In this document: one piece after another, positions 57,477 through 64,000 of the stretch
Position numbering within the stretch: the first letter of the stretch is position 1
Layout of the letters: each line of letters begins with the position of its first letter
Assembly: GCA_020048055.1 (NCBI GenBank)
Contig: JAIFNA010000007.1
Coordinates: 1-64,000, forward strand
Direction: 5' to 3'
From: Arcobacter sp.
Lineage (GTDB): Bacteria; Campylobacterota; Campylobacteria; Campylobacterales; Arcobacteraceae
DNA: 64,000 bases
Made by a program: the position numbers and the translations under genes
Notes under the pieces: generated by a model
What the model saw: only the letters and a program-made list of their open reading frames with translations
Told to the model about the DNA's origin: nothing
The model's database searches: none

Positions 57477-58174
57477 ATTCTAGTCCATATTGGGTTATAA
57501 GCTGTAATCTCTATGCTCTTGCAAAAAAGTATATCTGGGTGTTGTTCTCCTAGATTGTAGGAATTTAAAAGTTGAAGTGAATGGTTGGTACACTTTGCTT
57601 TTGAGAGGTTCCATGGCTTATGGGAAATTGATGCTTTAAGGGTAAAACCTAATTTTTGAGTTGTGAAATAATAACGCTCAGTTGTCCAAAAAGCAAATGT
57701 ATCTTTCTCGTATAGTTTTGGCTTTGATACAACAGAAAAGTTTGCTTTGAATTGGACTTTACCACTCTTATAGCAGGTCACATTGTCATCATCACAATCA
57801 TAAAATCTTCTAAATCTATAAGGTAAGCCATAAAGTAATCTAGCTCCAATAACAGATAGTAAACTATCAACATCCAAAGAGAGAAAAAATACACCCCTAT
57901 CCCCATGTTCATCTATAACATAGGTTCTTACATTAAGCTCATGATATTTTTTCCACAAAACAAAATCTCCAAGAAAAGGGTGGCGAACATTGTGCATTTC
58001 CATCGATACAAGCCCTAGCCAAGAATGATTGTCAAAAAAATCTAATGAGTATCCCTTTGGTAAAAGTGACATAAAATAATCGGTATTTTTAATAATAAAA
58101 TGTTGGAAAAGTAGATTTTTCCATGTTTGTTTCCATGCAATAGATTTCAATATAACTCCTTTGTTTGTAGCCAT
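57473..58174 (-). CDS. DUF2071 (YqjF-like) protein
   Basis: The 233-residue protein fits DUF2071: WLGLVSMEMHNVRHPFLGD, ELNVRTYVIDEHGDRGVFFLSLDVDSLLSVIGARLLYGLPYRF. The fold is like acetoacetate decarboxylase. The role is unknown. It is the first gene of the nine-gene cluster, with the start only 20 bases after the end of an IS3 orfA remnant on the same strand; the IS may supply the promoter. Next gene overlaps by 4 bases. Confidence 0.85.
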   Translation of the reverse strand: MATNKGVILKSIAWKQTWKNLLFQHFIIKNTDYFMSLLPKGYSLDFFDNHSWLGLVSMEMHNVRHPFLGDFVLWKKYHELNVRTYVIDEHGDRGVFFLSLDVDSLLSVIGARLLYGLPYRFRRFYDCDDDNVTCYKSGKVQFKANFSVVSKPKLYEKDTFAFWTTERYYFTTQKLGFTLKASISHKPWNLSKAKCTNHSLQLLNSYNLGEQHPDILFCKSIEITAYNPIWTRI

Positions 58175-58194
58175 TATATATATTTTAAAATTAT

Positions 58195-58446
58195 TTATGT
58201 GTATCGATTCTGTTGTTTCATTTTTGTTGTGTTTTTGGAAGCTATTGTTATAGTTGATTTTTGGGTAGAAGATATTGGAATATTGTTGTTTTGTTTATAT
58301 ATTCTCATCCAATTGTAGAGTGTTTTTTCATTAACATCTAAATCTTTAGCAACTTGTATTGCTGGTTTATTACCGTTCAATACTAACTGAATTATTGTAT
58401 CTCGAAATTCTTTTGTGTATTTACTTTGCTCAATTTTAGCCCTCAA
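58195..58446 (-). mobile_element. IS3-family orfA fragment (N-terminal part)
   Basis: The 83-residue frame (TTG start) has the helix-turn-helix of IS3-type OrfA: KYTKEFRDTIIQLVLNGNKPAIQVAKDLDVNEKTLYNWMRIYKQ, then NNIPISSTQKSTITIASKN, and stops at KMKQQNRYT where a leucine zipper should continue. OrfB is absent. It lies inverted relative to the remnant at 50180-50640 and shares the KQ-x-NIP element with it. The two bracket the minus-strand gene cluster. Confidence 0.8.
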
Positions 58447-58735
58447 TTATTCATTTATTTTAACTCAGAGTTACTTTTATTCTGAGTATGAATTAGTGTA
58501 GCCGGATCAGTTTTTGAGATATAAAATTCCCTATAAATTCTCTCCGTATTTGATATACAACATCAATACTTTAAAAACTTATTGATAATACTTGTAAAAA
58601 TAAAATCAACAGTAAAGTATTAAATAAATATTTATTAAATTGTATAAAAAATAGTTTTTAGATAGTTTGGACACCTTATATAAAACCTTGTAGTTTTGAA
58701 AGCTTTGTAAGTATGTTAATGATGGGATTTATAAG
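58447..58735. other. 289-base gap between IS fragment and tRNA operon
   Basis: AT-rich with no gene. It should hold remains of the IS left end; the stretch tgatccggctac (minus strand, near 58500-58513) could be a terminal-inverted-repeat relic, but no partner was found. It also contains downstream sequence of tRNA-Leu(TAG). Confidence 0.4.
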
Positions 58736-58820
58736 TGGTGCGGATGAAAAGACTTGAACTTTCACACCTTTCGGCACCAGATCCTAAGTCTGGCGTGTAT
58801 ACCAATTTCACCACATCCGC
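58736..58820 (-). tRNA. tRNA-Leu (anticodon TAG)
   Basis: The acceptor stem gcggatg/catccgc is perfect, discriminator A and CCA are encoded. The anticodon stem ccaga/tctgg holds loop cttagga, giving TAG. A long variable arm (tgccgaaaggtgt) marks the leucine class. It is the last of four tRNA genes read Pro-His-Arg-Leu. Confidence 0.95.
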
Positions 58821-58827
58821 ATATAAG

Positions 58828-58904
<77 letters not shown>

Positions 58905-58945
58905 TTAAAAAAATGAAATTTTAACTAAATAAACTTAAAATATAA

Positions 58946-59023
58946 TGGGGTAAGCAACGGGGCTCGAACCCGCGACCCTCGGAACCACAACCCGATGCTC
59001 TAACCAACTGAGCTATGCCTACC
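58946..59023 (-). tRNA. tRNA-His (anticodon GTG)
   Basis: The stem gtaggca/tgcttac has one wobble pair. An extra G at the 5' end pairs with discriminator C, the histidine identity element. The anticodon loop ttgtggt gives GTG. CCA is encoded. Confidence 0.95.
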
Positions 59024-59060
59024 ATATAAAATAAGACCTATAAAAATTTAAAATAACTAA

Positions 59061-59138
59061 TGGTCGGAGTGAGAGGATTCGAACCTCCGACCCCCTGGTC
59101 CCAAACCAGGTGCGCTAACCAGGCTGCGCTACACTCCG
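59061..59138 (-). tRNA. tRNA-Pro (anticodon TGG)
   Basis: The acceptor stem cggagtg/cactccg is perfect, discriminator A and CCA are encoded. The anticodon stem cctgg/ccagg has loop tttggga, giving TGG. It is the first tRNA of the operon. Confidence 0.95.
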
Positions 59139-59245
59139 AAAAAATAACATCATTTAAAATGGAGTGGAATAATATCTTATTTTTTTTTAGTTGTCAAGTG
59201 TTTTTCAAGAAACTTTGAAAAATTATAAAATTTCTTGAAAAGTAT

Positions 59246-60028
59246 TTAAAATTGAATTAATCCATCAATGGGAGAACTAGCTGTTGCATAAGGTTTTTTA
59301 GGAATTCTTCCTGCTTTGTAACCCATTCTTCCTGAGATAACTGCATACTTCATAGCTTCTGCCATTAGTATAGGATTTGTTGCACAAGCAATTGCGGTAT
59401 TTGTTAAAACAGCTTCAGCTCCAAGTTCCATAGCAATGGCTGCATCACTTGCACATCCAACTCCAGCATCTACAATAACAGGCACTTTTACAGCATCTTT
59501 TATGAATGCAATGTTGTATCTATTTTGAATACCAAGTCCAGAACCAATTGGTGCAGCAAGTGGCATAATAGCATCAGCTCCAGCATCTTCAAGTTTTTTT
59601 GCAATGATCGGATCATCACTTGTATATGCCATAATTGTAAAACCATCTTTTTTTAGAATTTCACAAGCTTTTATAGTTTCAATAACATCTGGATATAAAG
59701 TTTTTTGCGCATCCCCAATAACTTCAAGTTTGATAATATCAATTCCAGTAGCCTCTCTCATAAGTCTAAATGTGGTAACAGCTTCCTCGGCTGTAAAACA
59801 TCCTGCACTATTTGGTAAAAGTTTTACATTTGTGTCTTTAAAATAATCAAGAAGATTTTCTTCGTTTGGATTTGTTATATTAACTCTTCTAATAGCAACA
59901 GTGATAAGTTCGCTCCCACTTGCAAGTGTTGCATCTTTTGTCGTTTGAAAATCTTTATATTTACCACTTCCAACAATTAATCTACTATTAAACTCATATT
60001 TACCAATTTTTAAAATGTTGTCATTCAT
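59246..60028 (-). CDS. thiG: Thiazole synthase
   Basis: The 260-residue TIM barrel forms the thiazole phosphate of thiamine from dehydroglycine, deoxyxylulose phosphate and ThiS thiocarboxylate. It has [15 protein letters not shown], the Schiff-base lysine in [24 protein letters not shown] and [25 protein letters not shown]. No other thi gene and no TPP riboswitch is visible nearby. It follows the SUI1 gene after 43 bases. Confidence 0.95.
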   Translation of the reverse strand: MNDNILKIGKYEFNSRLIVGSGKYKDFQTTKDATLASGSELITVAIRRVNITNPNEENLLDYFKDTNVKLLPNSAGCFTAEEAVTTFRLMREATGIDIIKLEVIGDAQKTLYPDVIETIKACEILKKDGFTIMAYTSDDPIIAKKLEDAGADAIMPLAAPIGSGLGIQNRYNIAFIKDAVKVPVIVDAGVGCASDAAIAMELGAEAVLTNTAIACATNPILMAEAMKYAVISGRMGYKAGRIPKKPYATASSPIDGLIQF

Positions 60029-60071
60029 ATTTTGTCCTATTTTTTATTTATAATTTGAAAATCGATGTTAG

Positions 60072-60362
60072 CTATTTTTTTCTAAATTTCCAACCATCTT
60101 GCGTGAGTATTTCTATAATTTTATCTTTTTTGTCACCTTGAATCTCAATCCATTCATCATTAATTGTCCCACCACATGCAAGTTTTTTCTTTAGTAAGGA
60201 TAAAATCTCCTTCTTCGCTTTGTCTTCAATATTAAATTGCCCAACTAATGTAACTGGCTTCCCTTTTCTTTTTTCATACTTAAAAACCAATTGATGTTGA
60301 TTTTTTGTTGAAGTCCCATTGTTTGGTGTGATTTCATTTAGTTTTGCACCCATTTCGAACAT
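60072..60362 (-). CDS. SUI1/YciH-family translation factor-like protein
   Basis: The 96-residue protein shows the eIF1/SUI1 fold pattern: RKGKPVTLVGQFNIEDKAKKEILSLLKKKLACGGTINDEWIEIQGDKKDKIIEILTQDGWKFRKK. The G-K-x-V-T-x-V-x-G-f start and CGGT loop are family hallmarks. YciH may influence start-codon choice in bacteria. An AAAGGATG site supports the ATG at 60362. The gene lies just upstream of thiG, same strand. Confidence 0.93.
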   Translation of the reverse strand: MFEMGAKLNEITPNNGTSTKNQHQLVFKYEKRKGKPVTLVGQFNIEDKAKKEILSLLKKKLACGGTINDEWIEIQGDKKDKIIEILTQDGWKFRKK

Positions 60363-60503
60363 TATTTCATCCTTTTGTTTAGATTAATATATTTATTTTA
60401 GAAGGTGTAATAATAGCATTAAAAATGCTCATATTAAGAAATCTTTTGATAAAATCCACCCTCAAATTCTATAAAATATTTTGATTAAAAAGGTAGTAGT
60501 AGC

Positions 60504-62888
60504 ATGTCAATAATGATTAAAAAAAGAAACGGTCGAAAAGAGATTTTGGATATAACAAAAATTCAAAAACATACAATAGCAGCTACGGAGGGACTTGATG
60601 GTGTTAGTCAAAGTGAATTAGAGATTGACGCTCAAATTAAATTTATAAATGGTATGAGTTCTATTGATATTCAAGATGCACTGATTAAAACAGCAGTTGA
60701 AAAAATAGATATAGATGTTCCAAATTGGACTTTTGTTGCATCAAGATTATTCCTTTATGATTTATATCATAGGGCTGGAAAAGCAACGCACGGTATAAAA
60801 GGTTCAGCCTATTGTCACTTAAAAGACTATATTAAAAATGGTCAAAATGAGGGGAGAATTATCCCTGAACTCGAAGTTGGTTATGATTTAGATGACTTAA
60901 ATGAAACACTTGTTCCTTGTAGAGATAAGCTTTTTTCATACCTCGGGATTAAAACATTAAATGACAGATATTTATTAAAAAATTCAAATGGAGAGCCTAT
61001 CGAACTTCCACAACAAATGTTTATGGGAATTGCGATGTTTTTGGCTCAAAATGAAATCGACAAGCAAGAGAAAGCAAAACAGTTTTATCATGTAATTTCA
61101 CAATTTGAAGTTATGCTTGCTACCCCAACATTATCAAATGCAAGAACAAATAGACATCAACTAAGTAGTTGTTATATAGGAAGTAGCCCTGATAATATCG
61201 AGGGTATTTTTGATGGTTATAAAGAGATGGGATTGTTGTCAAAATTTGGTGGTGGAATTGGCTGGGATTGGAATAGTATACGAGCACTTGGTGGTGTTAT
61301 AGACAATCACAAAAGTGCAGCAGGAGGGGTAGTTCCATTTTTAAAAATCACAAATGATATTGCTTTGGCAGTAGATCAGTTAGGTACAAGAAAAGGTGCG
61401 ATTGCTGTTTATCTTGAGCCTTGGCATATGGATATTATTGATTTTATTGATTTAAAGAAAAATAGTGGTGAAGAGAGACGAAGAGCTCATGATCTTTTCC
61501 CTGCACTCTGGATAAGCGACCTATTTATGCAAAGAGTTGTTTCGGATAGTCATTGGACTTTATTTGATCCTTATGAGGTAAAAGATTTAAGCACACTTAG
61601 TGGTGAAGAATTTATCAAGCAATATGAAATATATGAAAATGATGAATCAATTACTAAAAATCAAATAAAAGCAAAAGACTTATGGAAAAAAATATTAACT
61701 TCATATTTTGAAAGTGGGAGTCCATTTTTATGTTTTAAAGATAATGCAAACCGAGCAAATCCAAATAATCATACAGGATTTATTAGAAGTTCAAATCTTT
61801 GTACTGAAATTTTTCAAAACACATCACCAAATTATTATAAAGTAAGAATCGAATTTGATGATGGAAGTGTAAATCTTTATCATGAAGATGAAAATGTTAT
61901 AGTTGATAGTGGCGTGGTTAAAAAAGCGAATAAAATTACTTCACTTGATAGATTAGACGGGAAAAAAATTTATATTGTTGAGAAAGAAAAAATTGATGGA
62001 AAAACAGCAGTTTGTAATCTTGCTTCGGTAAATTTAAGTAAAATAAATACGAAAGCTGATATTGAAAGGGTTGTGCCTATTGCTATTAGAATGCTTGACA
62101 ATGTTATCGATTTAAATTTTTATCCACTCAGAAAAGTTAAAGTTACAAATAGTGCAACAAGAGCTATTGGACTTGGTGTTATGGGTGAGGCCCAAATGCT
62201 TGCTGAATCATTTATCCATTGGGGTTCAAATGAGCATTTTAAGAAGATAGATACAATTATGGAATCTATTAGTTATAATGCGATTCTTTCCTCTTCTAAA
62301 TTGGCGGTTGAAAAAGGTAAATATCCTGAATTTGAAGGAAGTAACTGGTCAAAAGGGATAATGCCACAAGATTTTGCACCATCTGCTGTTGATGTTTTGG
62401 TTGATAAAGATCTATTTGATACAAATTATGACTGGCTGGCTTTACGAGAAGAGGTTAAAAAGAATGGTATGCGAAATGGCTATTTGATGGCAATTGCGCC
62501 TACAAGTTCAATTTCAATACTTGTTGGAACTACTCAAGCTATTGAGCCTGTATATAAAAGAAAATGGTATGAGGAGAATTTATCTGGATTGATTCCAGTT
62601 GTTGTCCCAAATCTTAGTCCATCAACTTGGGAATACTATAAGCCTGCTTATGAGATTGATCAATTGGATTTAATAAGAGCTGCATCTATTAGACAAAAAT
62701 GGATAGATCAAGGTCAAAGTACAAATATATTTATGAGTCTTGATAAAGCTAGTGGAAGATATTTGCATGAAATTTATACTTTGGCTTGGCAACTCGGACT
62801 CAAATCTACATATTATCTAAGGGGTCAATCACCAGAAGCTGTTAAAGAAGTAGCAGATAGAAGCACAGAGTGTGTTGGCTGTCAATAA
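60504..62888 (+). CDS. nrdA: Ribonucleoside-diphosphate reductase, class I alpha subunit
   Basis: The 794-residue subunit reduces ribonucleotides. The N-terminal ATP-cone (1-95) starts MIKKRNGRKEILDITKIQKHT. The redox cysteine is in SSCYIGSS, the thiyl cysteine in SSNLCTEIF and its partner in AVCNLASVNLSK. PTSSISILVGTTQAIEP and the C-terminal Cys pair (TECVGCQ) are present. Length is usual. nrdB follows after 26 bases. The promoter lies in the 141-base gap upstream, which holds a short agcat-taaaa-atgct hairpin. Confidence 0.97.
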   Translation: MSIMIKKRNGRKEILDITKIQKHTIAATEGLDGVSQSELEIDAQIKFINGMSSIDIQDALIKTAVEKIDIDVPNWTFVASRLFLYDLYHRAGKATHGIKGSAYCHLKDYIKNGQNEGRIIPELEVGYDLDDLNETLVPCRDKLFSYLGIKTLNDRYLLKNSNGEPIELPQQMFMGIAMFLAQNEIDKQEKAKQFYHVISQFEVMLATPTLSNARTNRHQLSSCYIGSSPDNIEGIFDGYKEMGLLSKFGGGIGWDWNSIRALGGVIDNHKSAAGGVVPFLKITNDIALAVDQLGTRKGAIAVYLEPWHMDIIDFIDLKKNSGEERRRAHDLFPALWISDLFMQRVVSDSHWTLFDPYEVKDLSTLSGEEFIKQYEIYENDESITKNQIKAKDLWKKILTSYFESGSPFLCFKDNANRANPNNHTGFIRSSNLCTEIFQNTSPNYYKVRIEFDDGSVNLYHEDENVIVDSGVVKKANKITSLDRLDGKKIYIVEKEKIDGKTAVCNLASVNLSKINTKADIERVVPIAIRMLDNVIDLNFYPLRKVKVTNSATRAIGLGVMGEAQMLAESFIHWGSNEHFKKIDTIMESISYNAILSSSKLAVEKGKYPEFEGSNWSKGIMPQDFAPSAVDVLVDKDLFDTNYDWLALREEVKKNGMRNGYLMAIAPTSSISILVGTTQAIEPVYKRKWYEENLSGLIPVVVPNLSPSTWEYYKPAYEIDQLDLIRAASIRQKWIDQGQSTNIFMSLDKASGRYLHEIYTLAWQLGLKSTYYLRGQSPEAVKEVADRSTECVGCQ

Positions 62889-62914
62889 ACATAATAGTTT
62901 AAAGGAAAAAATAA

Positions 62915-63943
62915 ATGGGCATCATAGAAAAAAAAACTATATATAATCCAGATTCGCAAGAGAATCTGAACGATAGAAGAACGTTTGGTGGAAATCCAGA
63001 TGGGATGATAAATTTTACTAGATGTAAATATGAATGGGCAACAAAACTTTGGGATATGATGGAAGCTAATACATGGTTTCCAAGGGAAGTTCAGATGACA
63101 GGCGATGCTAAAGACTATAAATATCTTACACCAGCAGAAAAAAGGATGTATGATTTGGTTTTATCTCAACTTATTTTTATGGATAGTTTGCAAACAAATA
63201 ATCTTATGGATAATATTAATCCATACATCACTGCACCAGAAGTTAATGCTTGTCTAAGTCGTCAAAGTTATGAAGAAGCAAATCATAGCAAATCTTATGC
63301 TGTGATGGTTGAGTCGATTAGTGATAATACTGATGAGATTTATAATATGTGGAAAACAGATGCAAAACTTCGAGAAAAAAATAATTTTATTGCTGGAGTG
63401 TATAAAAATCTAAGTGGTGATATTACTGATGAAAAAATAGTTTTAGCAATGTTTGCCAATCAACTTCTTGAAGGTCTTTATTTTTATTCTGGTTTTGCTG
63501 CGATGTATGCACTCGGAAAATCAGGAAAAATGTTGGGTTCAAGTCAAATGATAAGATTTATCCAAAGGGATGAAGTTACGCATCTTTTGATTTTTCAAAA
63601 TCTAATCAATAGTACCAGAAAAGAGAGACCTGAACTTTTTACACCTGAACTTGAAGAAACAGTTAAAGATATGTTTAGAAAAGCTGTTGACCTTGAAGCA
63701 TCCTGGGGTGAATATATCACTCAAGGGCAAATTCTAGGGTTTACAGATAAAATAATTAGACAATATATTGAGTATTTAGCTGATCAAAGGCTAGAGGCTG
63801 TTGGATATAAAAGTATGTATAATGTAAAGCATCCAATTCCTTGGGTTGATGGTTATGCATCTTTTAATGACCAAAGAACAAACTTTTTTGAAGGAAATGT
63901 GGTAAATTATTCAAAAGGTTCACTTGATTTTGATGATTTTTAA
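62915..63943 (+). CDS. nrdB: Ribonucleoside-diphosphate reductase, class I beta subunit
   Basis: The 342-residue subunit carries the diiron-tyrosyl radical cofactor. Metal ligands are seen in the helices with [23 protein letters not shown] (with the radical tyrosine), [11 protein letters not shown] and [11 protein letters not shown]. The C-terminal tail GSLDFDDF should bind NrdA. A ribosome site (AAAGGAAAAAATAA) precedes the ATG. It forms an operon with nrdA. Confidence 0.96.
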   Translation: MGIIEKKTIYNPDSQENLNDRRTFGGNPDGMINFTRCKYEWATKLWDMMEANTWFPREVQMTGDAKDYKYLTPAEKRMYDLVLSQLIFMDSLQTNNLMDNINPYITAPEVNACLSRQSYEEANHSKSYAVMVESISDNTDEIYNMWKTDAKLREKNNFIAGVYKNLSGDITDEKIVLAMFANQLLEGLYFYSGFAAMYALGKSGKMLGSSQMIRFIQRDEVTHLLIFQNLINSTRKERPELFTPELEETVKDMFRKAVDLEASWGEYITQGQILGFTDKIIRQYIEYLADQRLEAVGYKSMYNVKHPIPWVDGYASFNDQRTNFFEGNVVNYSKGSLDFDDF

Positions 63944-63946
63944 TAG

Positions 63947-64000
63947 ATGAATTTAATAGCTCTTCAATCAAAAACAACGGAGGATTTCGCTAGAAATCTT
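63947..64000 (+). CDS. Start of a further gene (partial), possibly carbon-nitrogen hydrolase
   Basis: An open frame of 18 codons begins with ATG 3 bases after the nrdB stop and runs off the window. It reads MNLIALQSKTTEDFARNL. This resembles the first strand of nitrilase-family proteins (A-x-L-Q-x-x-x-x-D-x-x-x-N-L), but 18 residues are too few for certainty. The gene is likely co-transcribed with nrdAB. Confidence 0.45.
   Translation, partial: MNLIALQSKTTEDFARNL

Noticed and set aside
50180-58446. Functional composite transposon
   Set aside because: Both IS copies are broken, no terminal inverted repeats or target duplication were identified, and OrfB is missing. Only a relic can be claimed.
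59246-60071. TPP riboswitch before thiG
   Set aside because: Only 43 bases separate thiG from the upstream gene, and no thi-box-like sequence is visible there.

Overview
The window is a chromosomal segment of an AT-rich bacterium, very probably a member of the Campylobacterota (Epsilonproteobacteria). The gene content and neighbourhoods point there: a CetB-like PAS energy-taxis protein after a chemoreceptor tail, a separate ADP-heptose operon (hldD-hldE-gmhA), a ComF/CtsW-like protein, a Sua5-like short protein beside rsmH, frequent TTG/GTG starts and tightly packed operons. I cannot name the genus from sequence alone.

Layout. 1-2.6 kb: end of a chemoreceptor, PAS protein, yajQ, hemL. 2.9-4.7 kb: an EcoRV-type restriction-modification pair. 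4.8-9.4 kb: an exported beta-propeller-like protein, an AtpZ/I-like membrane protein, lepA and an FAH-like protein. 9.5-16.4 kb (minus strand): RNA-binding protein, radical SAM protein, lipoprotein, hemE, yqhA, asd and gyrA, the last six in one compact operon. 16.5-21.2 kb (minus): YdcH-like protein, argJ, rpmB, a radical SAM/SPASM protein, a superoxide reductase, a small cytochrome c and an Hpt-REC phosphorelay protein. 21.3-32.6 kb: mog, an NlpC/P60 protein (minus), the heptose operon with an inserted outer-membrane protein gene, apt, trpB, a DedA protein, pepA, a rhodanese and a two-component system. 32.8-40.3 kb: a large soluble double-sensor/CheW protein, an MscS channel (minus), a kexin-like lipoprotein protease followed at once by a small exported protein resembling a detached subtilase propeptide, comF and an unknown protein. 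40.3-49.2 kb: hisH, hisA, a lolC/E-type permease, carB, rsmH, an FtsL-like protein and HU.

49.3-58.7 kb is accessory. tRNA-Leu(CAA) is followed by a broken tyrosine-integrase gene, then a decayed IS3-family remnant. Next come nine genes, all on the minus strand: DUF2071, DCC thiol oxidoreductase, SDR, SnoaL-like, MFS transporter, FAD amine-oxidase-like, DUF1365, cyclopropane-fatty-acid-synthase-like methyltransferase and DUF3833 lipoprotein. A second IS3 remnant in opposite orientation closes the segment. Several proteins of this set match the lipid-modification clusters that singlet-oxygen (sigma-E/ChrR) stress controls in other Proteobacteria, so the cluster probably alters membrane fatty acids. 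It looks horizontally acquired.

58.7-64 kb: a four-tRNA operon (Pro-His-Arg-Leu, minus), thiG and a SUI1/YciH protein (minus), class Ia ribonucleotide reductase nrdA-nrdB, and the first 18 codons of a further gene.

The strongest candidates for something new are the protease with a separately encoded propeptide-like partner, the double-sensor CheW protein, and the lipid island bounded by IS remnants.
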